A DNA stretch of 64,000 nt from CAXXOK01 sp964640955 (GTDB taxonomy: Bacteria > Bacillota > Clostridia > Christensenellales > Aristaeellaceae), in contig CAZXJI010000007.1 in NCBI GenBank assembly GCA_964640955.1, forward strand, positions 77,715 through 141,714, given 5' to 3'. The notes below the pieces were generated by a model. The model worked only from the letters and a program-made list of their open reading frames with translations, made no database searches and was not told where the DNA came from. Position 1 is the stretch's first letter, and every line of letters starts with the position of its first letter. The translations under genes were made by a program, and so were the position numbers. This document shows positions 24,096 to 32,256 of this stretch, in pieces.

Positions 24096-24998
24096 CTACA
24101 GCACCATTTCCGTGGCAAACGCAACGACCGCGTCGCCGATGATCCTGACTTCCTTCGGCCGGTTCTGGTCGATCGTCACCTGCACTTCCATCGTTCCCGC
24201 CCGTCCGATGGCCTCGCCCTGCATCGCCTGAAAAGCAAACAGGGAGCCGTTATGCTCAACCAGTCCGTAGTGTATCAGGTACGCGCCGAGGGGCCCGTTC
24301 GCATTGCCCGTTACGGGATCCTCGTTAATGCCGATGGCCGGAGCGAACATTCTGCCGTGGACCATCGGCGTTTCGTTGCGGTGGATGGTAAAGACGTAAT
24401 AACCGTTGCATCCGATCTCGCCGCTGAGCCTTGCAAGGCGGCTCATGTCGGGCGCCAGGCCGTGGAGCCTGCCGATGTCTTTGATGCCGATCATAACTTT
24501 GGAATGGCCGGTCGACGCGATCGCGACGGGAAAGCGCTGTAGAATACCCTGCTCCGTAATCCCAAGCGCGCCGGTCAACGCTTTCCGTACCTCGCCGGGA
24601 AGCGGATCGCCGATCTCCGGTTTTCCCTGGGTCATGGTGATGCGATAGTCGCCGTTTTCCAGCACGATATCAACCGGCAGAATGCCCGCGCCCGTTTTTT
24701 GCCATACGCGCGTCGTTTTGAGATGGTTTTCCCTTGCCCTCGCGTAATGGGCGGCGATCGTTGCGTGACCGCAGATCGGTACTTCTTTTGTCGGCGTGAA
24801 AAAGCGAAGCCGGACGTCGTAAGCGTCGTCCTGCGAGCCCAGTATAAATGCCGTCTCCGAGTTGTTCAATTCACGCGCAAGGCTCTGCATTTGCCCGTCG
24901 GTTAAACCGTCCGCGTTGGTCACCACGCCGGCGGGGTTCCCCGTGAATCTCTCTTTCGTAAACGAATCGATCTGGTAAACGCGGTATGCCTTTTCCAT
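24096..24998 (-). CDS. PhzF-family isomerase-like protein
   Basis: The 300-residue protein starts YRVYQIDSFTKERFTGNPAGVV and contains ELNNSETAFIL, with the catalytic-type Glu near residue 48, and VPICGHATIAAHY near 73-85. These are hallmarks of the PhzF/diaminopimelate-epimerase fold. Members catalyse isomerisations or have unknown substrates, and only a few belong to phenazine synthesis. No phenazine genes are nearby, so the name should be read as a family only. The length is normal for the family. Confidence 0.88.
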   Translation of the reverse strand: MEKAYRVYQIDSFTKERFTGNPAGVVTNADGLTDGQMQSLARELNNSETAFILGSQDDAYDVRLRFFTPTKEVPICGHATIAAHYARARENHLKTTRVWQKTGAGILPVDIVLENGDYRITMTQGKPEIGDPLPGEVRKALTGALGITEQGILQRFPVAIASTGHSKVMIGIKDIGRLHGLAPDMSRLARLSGEIGCNGYYVFTIHRNETPMVHGRMFAPAIGINEDPVTGNANGPLGAYLIHYGLVEHNGSLFAFQAMQGEAIGRAGTMEVQVTIDQNRPKEVRIIGDAVVAFATEMVL

Positions 24999-25194
24999 CG
25001 CTTTTCACCCACCTGTTTGCTGTCGTTGCCATACAATTAAGCGCGTTCTTTTCCCTTAGACGCGTCGTATCCGGGACATTATAGCCGAATGAGAGGCAAA
25101 AAGAAAGCGCGCGTGAAAACCGACGCCTCGTACGACGATCCCGGCAGGCGACGAGCGATGCGCCGCCCAAAAGCAGGGGCGGAGCAACGCAATT

Positions 25195-25455
25195 CTATTG
25201 GCATGAATCGGTTATTCGCTCCACATGGATTTGCACCCGTTCCTCATCCGGGCATTTGACGTCGCACACAGGGGCCTTCCCGTCACCGTAATCTAAAATT
25301 GCTCCGCTCTGCAGCGCATAAACCGCCGGATAGGCACAATGCCACAATTCATGGCACAAAGGCGGGCATAAGTCCTCCACCACAAAGCAATCGCCCGCTT
25401 TATGGTAACCGCATCGACATCTGCTTTCAACGACCGTTATGCGTACCTTTGACAT
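25195..25455 (-). CDS. TIGR04076-family small protein
   Basis: The 86-residue Cys-rich protein begins MSKVRITVVESRCRCGYHKAGDCF and continues CPPLCHELWHCAYPAVYALQSGA, ending in a VQIHVERI strand. This order (first strand, GD.F loop, C..L.H..YP..YAL..G) matches the TIGR04076 family of small anaerobe proteins of unknown role. ATG 25455 is chosen because GGAGGGG stands immediately upstream. The numerous Cys residues suggest metal binding, which is unproven. Confidence 0.75.
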   Translation of the reverse strand: MSKVRITVVESRCRCGYHKAGDCFVVEDLCPPLCHELWHCAYPAVYALQSGAILDYGDGKAPVCDVKCPDEERVQIHVERITDSCQ

Positions 25456-25587
25456 ATGCCCCTCCATTTCGGTTTCTGGTTGCCAATGACGAAGCTCAAT
25501 ATGTGTATGTCACCGGGTTTGTCCTATGTGATTATAGCAGAAATATTCCGCTTATGTTGTTCAACTGCAATAAATAACCTTGATACA

Positions 25588-25633
25588 AAAAGCACTTCTA
25601 GAGGAATTTGCTCAATCCCTCTAGAAGTGTTTT
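25588..25633 (-). terminator. Terminator of tRNA-Leu
   Basis: CACTTCTAGAGG (25593-25604) and CCTCTAGAAGTG (25618-25629) form a perfect 12-bp stem immediately after the tRNA CCA on the minus strand, followed by CTTTTTG. Confidence 0.85.
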
Positions 25634-25719
25634 TGGTGCCGAAGGCGGGACTTGAACCCGCACGGTATCTCTACCAACGGATTTTGAGTCCGTCACGTCT
25701 GCCATTCCATCACTTCGGC
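25634..25719 (-). tRNA. tRNA-Leu (anticodon CAA)
   Basis: The 86-base minus-strand sequence folds as a class II tRNA. The acceptor pairs GCCGAAG with CTTCGGC, followed by A-CCA encoded in DNA. The anticodon stem ACGGA/TCCGT carries loop CTCAAAA, giving anticodon CAA. The long variable arm (TTGGTAGAGATACC) and T-arm with GGTTCAAGTCC fit tRNA-Leu. Confidence 0.95.
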
Positions 25720-25730
25720 GAAACAAAGGG

Positions 25731-25759
25731 ATTATACCATCCCCCCGGCGCTTTTTCAA
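25731..25759 (-). promoter_or_regulatory. Promoter of tRNA-Leu
   Basis: Minus-strand TTGAAA (25759-25754) and TATAAT (25736-25731) are separated by 17 bases, ending 11 bases before the mature tRNA. Confidence 0.8.
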
Positions 25760-25919
25760 GGGTGAAAAGCAAGCATGTTCAAAACCACCGGCGCCGCCGT
25801 CGCACTTCCTTCATTTTTCCGGTGTAAAACGGTAAACATTTTCGCCCGTGGGGGAAGATTTCGCATCAGCTCTACGTCCTATGCTATGGAAACTTACAGA
25901 TAAACGGAGGCGTCCGCTA

Positions 25920-28900
25920 ATGAAGAAAATTTTGTCCGTCATACTGACGATCGCGCTGATACTGACGCTGGTTCCGGCCGTATCGCTGGCCACGACGCAG
26001 TACGGCTACGTAACGGGCGGGTGGCTGCGGCTGCGTTCCGGCCCCTCGTTCAACTATTCCACCATCGCGTCGTATTACACCGGCACGAAGGTGGAGATTC
26101 TTGCCACCTCGGGCAGCTGGTATCAGGTGGAAACACCCGACGGCAAGACGGGGTACATGTATTCCTCCTACATCACCTTCTCCACGCCCAGCACCGGCAC
26201 CGCCTACGTCACCAGCAGCAACGGCTACGGCGTGCGCCTGCGCACGGGCCCCAGCACCGTATACTCCATTATCGGGGTGTACCCGGTGGGCACCGCCGTT
26301 ACGGTGCTGCAAACCGGCACCAACTGGTGCAAGATTACCATCGGCAGCCGTACGGGCTACATGATGAAAAAGTTCCTGACCACCTCCAGCGGCGGCGGTG
26401 GCAGCTCCTCCGGCGATACCGCCACCATCTGGAGCCCCAACGGCTACGGCGTGCGCCTGCGCACGGGTCCCGGCAAGGGGTATTCCATCATCGGCGTGTA
26501 CAGCGTCGGTACGACCGTTACCGTTCACTCGCACGGCACTACGTGGGATTACATCACCGTAGGCAGCCGTACGGGCTACATGATGAATTACTACCTCACC
26601 AACTACTCCTCCTCCACCGCGGTGGCCACGAGCATCTCCGTTACGCCCGCGTCCGCGACTTCCGCGCAGGGCAGCATGGTGGCGCTGACGACCACGGTGG
26701 ACGGCACCAACCTTTCCAGCCCCTCCTATACGCTGGCGGTTACGCAAAACGCCTCCATGGCCTCCATCAGCGGCAACAACCTCGTCATCAACTCCACGGC
26801 GATCGTCGGCTCGGTGATCGAGGTCACCGCCACGAGCGTGGACAATAACAGCTCCGGCAATAAGATTACCGCCACCTGCCAGGTAACCGTTACGCAGAGC
26901 GACGCGGTCGTTACCAGCTTCACCTTCGATAAGACCGATGCCACGGCTACCGTCACCGCTTCCGGCGCGAGCCTGGACGTGACGCCGACCATTCTGGGCA
27001 TCAACCTGACGTCCCCGTACTTCACGCTGGCGGTATCCTCCAACGCTTCGGCGTACGTCACCGCCACGCGCGTCACCTCGGGACACATCCTCATCAGCAT
27101 CGGTAGTTCCATTCCCGACAATACGGTGTTCACCGTCACCGGCACCACGCTCAACGCCGACGCGGGCGGCAACCCGCTGACCGCCACCATTACCGTAACG
27201 GCAGTCAAGACCGGCACGCTCAGCGGCATCGAGCTGACACCCGTGTCCTCCACCATCAATCAGGGCGATTCGACCACGATCCACGTCAAGCTCACCTATT
27301 CCAACGGCAGTTACGTGGATAACGCGCCCTCCTCCATGTACACGCTTTCCATCCTGAGCGGCGCTTCCTACGCGACGCTCTCCGGAAACACCCTCACCGG
27401 CGCGTCCTTCACCTCCACCTCCGATCAGACGGTCACCGTGAAGGGCGTAGCGACGGACAACACGTCGCTGACCGATACGTGCGATGTCACCGTCAAAGCT
27501 CTGACCACGCCGGGTGCGCCTTCCCTCACCGTCGCCAAGGCGGAAACCAGTCAGGTGAAGCTCACCTGGTCGGCTCCCGGCGACAACGGCGGCAGCGCCC
27601 TGACCGGTTACAAGGTGTACGTCAGCGAAACCAGCACCATCAGCTCCTCACCCTATACCACCACCGGCGCGGGCGACCTCAACGCCACGGTCGGCGGGCT
27701 GACCAACGGCACGACCTACTACTTCTGGATCGTCGCCGTCAACGCGCAGGGCGACGGTACCCCCAGCAACAGCCTGAGCGCCACGCCCAACATAAGCGCG
27801 CCCGACGCGCCCACCGGCCTCACGCTCGACTCCCGCGGCGACGGTCAGGTGACCGTCAGCTGGACGGCGCCTGCCTATGACGGAGGCTCCGCGATTACGG
27901 TGTACCGCGTATATTACACCGCTACGGATTACACCACCACCTCGGGCCTGACCCAGACGCTTACGGGGCTAACGAACGGCACGACTTACACCGTGTTCGT
28001 CAAGGCCGTCAACAGCGTGGGCGAAGGCGCGGCCAGCAACTCCATCGCAGCCGTTCCCGCCACCGCCCCCGGCGCGCCCGGAAGCCTCGCGGTCACGGGC
28101 GGCGTAGCCAAGGCCGACCTCACGTGGAACGCCCCGTCCGCCAACGGCAGCGTCATCAGCGGATACACGGTCGAATACAGTACCACCTCGGACTTCAGCG
28201 GAACAATCAACACGCAGACGGCTTCGTCCACCAGCTGCGAAGTGTCCATTACGGACGCGGGCACGTGGTACTTCCGCGTGTATGCCAACAGCGATCTGGG
28301 CGACGGTGCCTACAGCGACGTAAAGACCGCTTCCATCCAGCTGCCCGCACCCACGGTCAGCCAGGCGGAAGGCACGTATACCGACAGCGTGAGCGTGGCG
28401 CTGAGCTGCGCCGTGTCCGGCGCGACCATCCACTACACCACGGACGGCGCGGAGCCTACCGAGACCGATGCCGCCTATGCCGGCGCCCTGTCCATTACCC
28501 AGAACACGACCGTCAAGGCCAAGGCCTTCGCCACGGGCATGACCGCAAGCGCCGTGACCACCGCGACGTATACCATCAAGGTCGGCACCGCGCCGGGCTT
28601 CGCGCCCGTCGGCGGAACGTACAACGCGGTTCAGACCGTGTTCCTCACGGCTACGGCGGGCGACAACATTTACTACACGACAAACGGGTCCACCCCCGAC
28701 GCGAGCAGCGCGCTGTACGACAGCGTCACGGGCATCACGGTCGATTCGTCGATGACCGTCAAGGCCATCGCGGTGCGTTACCAGTGCGAAGCCAGCGACG
28801 CCAACAGCGCGGTGTATACCATCAAGGTCGCCACGCCCGCCATCAGCGACGACGGTACGAACGCAACCATCACCTGCGCGACCGGCGGCGCGACGATCCT

Positions 28901-29036
28901 CTACTCCCTCAACGGCGCTTCGTACGCGACGTATTCGGCTCCCTTCGCCATCGTCAGCGGGGACACGATCACCGCTTACGCCACATACTCCACGTGGGAC
29001 GACAGCGACGTGACCGCAACGTATAACGTGCTGTAA
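25920..29036 (+). CDS. Large secreted protein with SH3b, FN3 and chitobiase-C-like repeats
   Basis: The 1038-residue protein has a signal peptide (MKKILSVILTIALILTLVPAVSLA). Three bacterial SH3 domains follow, at about 25-85, 95-160 and 170-230, each with (G)VRLRTGPS or LRLRSGPS and a TGYM motif. Next come Ig-like segments (about 240-520), three fibronectin-III domains (about 520-800, e.g. PGAPSLTVAKAETSQVKLTW) and C-terminal repeats of the IHYTTDGAEPTETDA type. SH3b domains usually bind peptidoglycan. No catalytic domain or anchor is visible; an adhesin or wall-binding scaffold is the likely role. ATG 25920 follows ACGGAGGCG. Confidence 0.85.
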   Translation: MKKILSVILTIALILTLVPAVSLATTQYGYVTGGWLRLRSGPSFNYSTIASYYTGTKVEILATSGSWYQVETPDGKTGYMYSSYITFSTPSTGTAYVTSSNGYGVRLRTGPSTVYSIIGVYPVGTAVTVLQTGTNWCKITIGSRTGYMMKKFLTTSSGGGGSSSGDTATIWSPNGYGVRLRTGPGKGYSIIGVYSVGTTVTVHSHGTTWDYITVGSRTGYMMNYYLTNYSSSTAVATSISVTPASATSAQGSMVALTTTVDGTNLSSPSYTLAVTQNASMASISGNNLVINSTAIVGSVIEVTATSVDNNSSGNKITATCQVTVTQSDAVVTSFTFDKTDATATVTASGASLDVTPTILGINLTSPYFTLAVSSNASAYVTATRVTSGHILISIGSSIPDNTVFTVTGTTLNADAGGNPLTATITVTAVKTGTLSGIELTPVSSTINQGDSTTIHVKLTYSNGSYVDNAPSSMYTLSILSGASYATLSGNTLTGASFTSTSDQTVTVKGVATDNTSLTDTCDVTVKALTTPGAPSLTVAKAETSQVKLTWSAPGDNGGSALTGYKVYVSETSTISSSPYTTTGAGDLNATVGGLTNGTTYYFWIVAVNAQGDGTPSNSLSATPNISAPDAPTGLTLDSRGDGQVTVSWTAPAYDGGSAITVYRVYYTATDYTTTSGLTQTLTGLTNGTTYTVFVKAVNSVGEGAASNSIAAVPATAPGAPGSLAVTGGVAKADLTWNAPSANGSVISGYTVEYSTTSDFSGTINTQTASSTSCEVSITDAGTWYFRVYANSDLGDGAYSDVKTASIQLPAPTVSQAEGTYTDSVSVALSCAVSGATIHYTTDGAEPTETDAAYAGALSITQNTTVKAKAFATGMTASAVTTATYTIKVGTAPGFAPVGGTYNAVQTVFLTATAGDNIYYTTNGSTPDASSALYDSVTGITVDSSMTVKAIAVRYQCEASDANSAVYTIKVATPAISDDGTNATITCATGGATILYSLNGASYATYSAPFAIVSGDTITAYATYSTWDDSDVTATYNVL

Positions 29037-29060
29037 CGGTTTAACCCAATTTCATACGCC

Positions 29061-29096
29061 GGGAGGCGGCGGGCAAACGCCCGCCGCCTCCCTTTT
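29061..29096 (+). terminator. Terminator of the SH3/FN3 gene
   Basis: The perfect 14-bp stem GGGAGGCGGCGGGC / GCCCGCCGCCTCCC, with loop AAAC, is followed by TTTT. It may also serve the convergent Crp-family gene. Confidence 0.88.
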
Positions 29097-29107
29097 GCCG
29101 TTTTCAG

Positions 29108-29770
29108 CTATTGTTTCAATTCGAACCGGTTTTTGTGAAAGGTCAGCACGCCCTCGTCGCGCAGCTTGCCCAGCGCCGCGGACAGGGCGCTGCGGTCGAC
29201 GGCCAGATAATCGGCCAGCTGCTGGCGGTCGAAAGGAATTTCGAAAACCGGCCCGCCCGCGCGCGACGATTCCGCCGAGAGGTAGCTCATCAGCTTGTCC
29301 CGTGTGCTGCGCTGAGTTACGTGGTGCAGCTTGCGGTTCAGCTGCAGGTTTTTCTGCGCGAGCATCGCCGCCAGATTGCGCACCAGCATGCCGTGGTAAT
29401 CGCAGGCGGCGGCGCAGGGCGTCAGCGCGCGGCGCGCATCCAGAAACAGCACCGCCGTATCTTCCCGCGCAAGCACGTCCACCGTCAGTCTGGAGTCCGG
29501 CACGCAGGCGTAGCTTTCCGCGAACACTTCGCCGGGGCCGGGCATGGCGAGTATGTTGCGGTTCCCCCAAAAATCTTCCGCCACCACCTGCACGCTGCCG
29601 GACAGCACCAGCCCGAACGCGTTCACGCGGTCGCCCGCGTTGAACAGATAGGCGCCCTTCCGGTAGGTTCGCCGTTCGGCCGAGAGGCAGTCAAGCATGG
29701 TCAGCGCCTGCTCGTCCCCGATCCCCGCGAAGAGAGACGATCGTCTCATCACCGGCAGAAATTCCCGCAT
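29108..29770 (-). CDS. Crp/Fnr-family transcriptional regulator
   Basis: The 220-residue protein has a cyclic-nucleotide-binding-like beta roll (residues about 10-120, e.g. RKGAYLFNAGDRVNAFGLVLSG) and a C-terminal winged helix (FDRQQLADYLAVDRSALSAAL near 170-190). There is no Cys cluster at the N-terminus as in FNR, so the signal is unclear. It is divergent from the ferredoxin-domain gene at 29857, and a perfect 14-base palindrome lies between them. ATG 29770 has AAGGAGGCG upstream. In related genomes such regulators accompany hcp/ferredoxin genes and respond to nitrosative or redox stress; here that is inference. Confidence 0.88.
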   Translation of the reverse strand: MREFLPVMRRSSLFAGIGDEQALTMLDCLSAERRTYRKGAYLFNAGDRVNAFGLVLSGSVQVVAEDFWGNRNILAMPGPGEVFAESYACVPDSRLTVDVLAREDTAVLFLDARRALTPCAAACDYHGMLVRNLAAMLAQKNLQLNRKLHHVTQRSTRDKLMSYLSAESSRAGGPVFEIPFDRQQLADYLAVDRSALSAALGKLRDEGVLTFHKNRFELKQ

Positions 29771-29784
29771 GTGCGCCTCCTTCC

Positions 29785-29798
29785 GTTGGAATTCCAAC
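29785..29798. promoter_or_regulatory. Perfect palindrome, predicted Crp-family operator
   Basis: GTTGGAATTCCAAC is a perfect 14-base palindrome between the divergent regulator and ferredoxin genes. Its centre is 41.5 bases upstream of the predicted start of ferredoxin transcription, the class II activator position. It also lies 15 bases before the regulator's ATG, suggesting autorepression. Confidence 0.7.
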
Positions 29799-29820
29799 AG
29801 ATTATTCGTTTTTATTGTAG

Positions 29821-29826
29821 TATACT
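29821..29826 (+). promoter_or_regulatory. -10 element of the ferredoxin-domain gene
   Basis: TATACT at 29821-29826 has no recognisable -35 at 17 bases (CAGATT). That fits a promoter depending on the activator bound at 29785-29798. Confidence 0.6.
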
Positions 29827-29856
29827 GCCCCCGAAACAGTCAAGGAGGCGAAACGA

Positions 29857-30561
29857 ATGCTCAGAAAGATCATTCAGATCGACGAAGAGAAGTGCAACGG
29901 CTGCGGCGCGTGCGCCGCGGCGTGCCATGAAGGAGCCATCGGCATGGTGGACGGCAAGGCGAAACTCCTTCGCGACGATTATTGCGACGGCCTAGGAGAT
30001 TGCCTGCCCGCGTGCCCTGCGGGGGCGATCACGTTCGTTACGCGCGAGGCCGCCGCGTACGACGAGCAGGCCGTCGCCGCCCACAGGGAGAGCGTCTGCG
30101 CGACGCGCGCGGGCGGCTGCCCCGGCACGCGGGCGCGCGCCGTCGCCCACCGGAAACCGGAAACGCCCGCCGGCCTTTCCCCCGCCGCGCCCCGGCCCTC
30201 CCGGCTCAACCAGTGGCCGGTGCAGATCAAGCTGGCGCCGGTTAAAGCGCCGTACTTCCAAAACGCCCGGCTGCTGGTAGCGGCGGACTGCGCCGCCTTC
30301 GCCTTCGGCGATTTTCACGAGCAGTTCATGAAGAGCCACGTAACGCTCATCGGGTGCCCCAAGCTGGACGGCGTGGATTATAGTGAAAAGCTGACGGCCA
30401 TCCTGCAAAACAACGATATCCGCGGCGTGGCGGTCGTGCGCATGGAGGTGCCCTGCTGCGGAGGGCTGACGCGCGCGGTGACCGCGGCGCTTCAGGCGAG
30501 CGGCAAGATGATCCCCTGGCAGGTAGTCACGCTGTCCACGGACGGACGGATACTGGACTGA
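29857..30561 (+). CDS. Ferredoxin-domain protein, Crp-regulator partner
   Basis: The 234-residue protein starts with two [4Fe-4S] motifs (CNGCGACAAACHEGAI near residues 14-29; CDGLGDCLPACP near 43-54). In the second, GLGDC replaces the standard CxxC, leaving an atypical ligand pattern. An Ala/Pro-rich linker follows, then a conserved domain with LIGCPKLDGVDYSEKL and VPCCGGLTRAV. This architecture is widespread in anaerobes, often beside hybrid-cluster protein genes; no hcp is present here. It is probably an electron carrier or redox sensor. AAGGAGG precedes the ATG. Confidence 0.8.
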   Translation: MLRKIIQIDEEKCNGCGACAAACHEGAIGMVDGKAKLLRDDYCDGLGDCLPACPAGAITFVTREAAAYDEQAVAAHRESVCATRAGGCPGTRARAVAHRKPETPAGLSPAAPRPSRLNQWPVQIKLAPVKAPYFQNARLLVAADCAAFAFGDFHEQFMKSHVTLIGCPKLDGVDYSEKLTAILQNNDIRGVAVVRMEVPCCGGLTRAVTAALQASGKMIPWQVVTLSTDGRILD

Positions 30562-30569
30562 ATGCCCTA

Positions 30570-30600
30570 AAGGGCCGCGGGCATTTCGCCCGCGGCCCTT
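30570..30600. terminator. Bidirectional terminator
   Basis: AAGGGCCGCGGGC and GCCCGCGGCCCTT form a perfect 13-bp stem with a 5-base loop, between the convergent ferredoxin and TetR genes. There is a short T run on the plus strand. Confidence 0.8.
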
Positions 30601-30613
30601 CTCCGTGTGCCCG

Positions 30614-31189
30614 TCATTCCGGTTCGGCCGTCAACCCGTACAGCAAACGCATGGCGCGGTACTCGTCCCGCATCATCCGCTCCGCTTCTTCTTCGGAGAT
30701 CACCAAAAAGCGGGTCGCGATCATCGCCGCCAGCCCGTGGGTGAACACCCACAGCCGGGCGTGGAAAGCCTCCGCTTCGGCCCGCGCAAGCCCCGTGCGC
30801 TTCATCACCAGCCGGATCACGTACTCGGCGGTCGCGTCCTCGTTGACGTCCACCGTACCGTCCCCCACCCGGTCGCGCATGAACAGGAGCTCGAAAAGCT
30901 CGGGCTCCTCGCGCGCGAAGGCGATATACGCCATGCCCGTGCCCAGATAGGGCTTGTCTGCCCGTTCGCCGCCGCGCAGCACGTAGCCGCCGTACAGCGC
31001 CATGCCCATGCGCACCATTTCGCGTTTGATCTCCTCCATGGAGCGGAACGCGCGAAAGATCGGCTGGGTGGAGCAGCCCAGCTCGCCCGCCAGGGCGCGC
31101 GCGTTGACCGCCTCCATGCCGCGTGCGCGCGTCATGCGAAAAGCCGCGTCCAGCAGCGCTTGTTTGGTGTAGCGAACCTTCGGCGGCAA
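30614..31189 (-). CDS. TetR-family transcriptional regulator
   Basis: The 191-residue protein has an N-terminal helix-turn-helix (YTKQALLDAAFRMTRARGME, ALAGELGCSTQPIFRAFRSM; residues about 7-48) and a helical ligand domain with AYIAFAREEPELFELLFM. The start is TTG at 31189 behind AGGGGGAT. It is divergent from an ABC exporter, and matching 14-base palindromes overlap both promoters, so it most likely represses itself and the exporter. The ligand is unknown. Confidence 0.87.
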   Translation of the reverse strand: MPPKVRYTKQALLDAAFRMTRARGMEAVNARALAGELGCSTQPIFRAFRSMEEIKREMVRMGMALYGGYVLRGGERADKPYLGTGMAYIAFAREEPELFELLFMRDRVGDGTVDVNEDATAEYVIRLVMKRTGLARAEAEAFHARLWVFTHGLAAMIATRFLVISEEEAERMMRDEYRAMRLLYGLTAEPE

Positions 31190-31236
31190 GGCGCATCCCC
31201 CTATCGGCGGACGGAGCGGCCGGCTCCGTCCATTTC

Positions 31237-31277
31237 ATAGCGTGTGTTATTTTAACAGCGGAAAACCGTCCTGTCAA
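31237..31277 (-). promoter_or_regulatory. TetR gene promoter and operator
   Basis: Minus-strand TTGACA (31277-31272) and TAAAAT (31254-31249) have a 17-base spacer. The near-palindrome ATAGCGTGTGTTAT (31237-31250) overlaps the -10 and start site. Confidence 0.75.
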
Positions 31278-31308
31278 ACGCGAAAAAGCGGGTTTCAGTC
31301 GGTTTTCG

Positions 31309-31349
31309 TTGACAGGCGTCCGCCGAATCGTTATCATAACGCGTGTTAT
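31309..31349 (+). promoter_or_regulatory. ABC exporter promoter and operator
   Basis: TTGACA (31309-31314) and TATCAT (31332-31337) are 17 bases apart. ATAACGCGTGTTAT (31336-31349), nearly identical to the site at 31237, overlaps the end of the -10, the place for a TetR repressor. Confidence 0.75.
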
Positions 31350-31410
31350 ATAAAAACCGGCGGCTCTGCGGAACGCGGCTCACGCGTTTTGCGGAACATG
31401 GAGGGATTCG

Positions 31411-32256
31411 ATGGACGTGCTTTCGATTCGGGAATTATCCAAGCATTACGAGCGCTTTACCCTCGACAAGGTCAGCTTCGGCGTTCAGAAGGGCGAGATC
31501 ATGGGGTTCATCGGGCGTAACGGCGCGGGCAAGACCACCACGCTCAAGGCGATGCTCAACATCGTCCATCCGGACGGCGGCGAGGCGCTCTTCTTCGGCC
31601 TGCCCTTTGCGCAAAACGAGCTGGAAATCAAACGCCGCATCGGCTTCGTGTCCGGCGGGGTGGATTACTACACGCGACGCAGGCTGCGCTCCATCACCGG
31701 CGTGACCCGCGCCTTCTACCCGGATTGGGACGAGGCGGCGTATCGCCGTTACCTGAGCGCATTCGATCTGGACGAGAGCAAGACCCCCGCCCAGCTTTCC
31801 GCGGGCATGCGGGTCAAGTACAACCTGGCGCTGGCGCTTTCCCACCACGCCGAGCTGCTGATCCTGGATGAGCCGACCAGCGGCCTGGACCCGGTCAGCC
31901 GGGACGATCTGCTGGACGTTTTTCTTTCCCTCGCGCGGGAGGGCGCGAGCATCCTGTTTTCCACCCATATCACCAGCGACCTGGACAAATGCGCCGACCG
32001 CATCACCTACATCCACGACGGGCGCATCCTCGCCAGCGACGATCTGGACGCGTTTCTCGGCCGGTATCGGACGCTTTCGCTTACCGGGGAGCAGCTGACC
32101 GACGCGCTTTGCGAAAAGCTCATCGGCCTCAAGCCCGCCAAGCGCGGTTACACCGCCCTGATCGCCTTGGGCGATCTGCCGCCGACCGGGCTTGCCGCCG
32201 GACCGGCCGACCTGGAAACCGTCATGGTGCATTTGGAAAAGGAGTTGGGAAAATGA
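31411..32256 (+). CDS. ABC transporter ATP-binding protein
   Basis: The 281-residue ATPase has Walker A GRNGAGKTTTLKAM (about 32-45), a shortened signature region (LSAGMRVKYNLALALSHHAE), Walker B LLILDEPTSGLDP and the switch His (FSTHITSDLDKCADR). The signature LSAGM in place of LSGGQ is typical of YtrB/EcsA-like exporters. It overlaps the permease gene by four bases. With the TetR regulator it forms a small exporter cassette whose cargo (drug, peptide or lipid) is unknown. Confidence 0.9.
   Translation: MDVLSIRELSKHYERFTLDKVSFGVQKGEIMGFIGRNGAGKTTTLKAMLNIVHPDGGEALFFGLPFAQNELEIKRRIGFVSGGVDYYTRRRLRSITGVTRAFYPDWDEAAYRRYLSAFDLDESKTPAQLSAGMRVKYNLALALSHHAELLILDEPTSGLDPVSRDDLLDVFLSLAREGASILFSTHITSDLDKCADRITYIHDGRILASDDLDAFLGRYRTLSLTGEQLTDALCEKLIGLKPAKRGYTALIALGDLPPTGLAAGPADLETVMVHLEKELGK

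Noticed and set aside
24096..24998. Phenazine biosynthesis
   Set aside because: Only the PhzF fold is present; no other phz genes lie nearby and most family members do not make phenazines.
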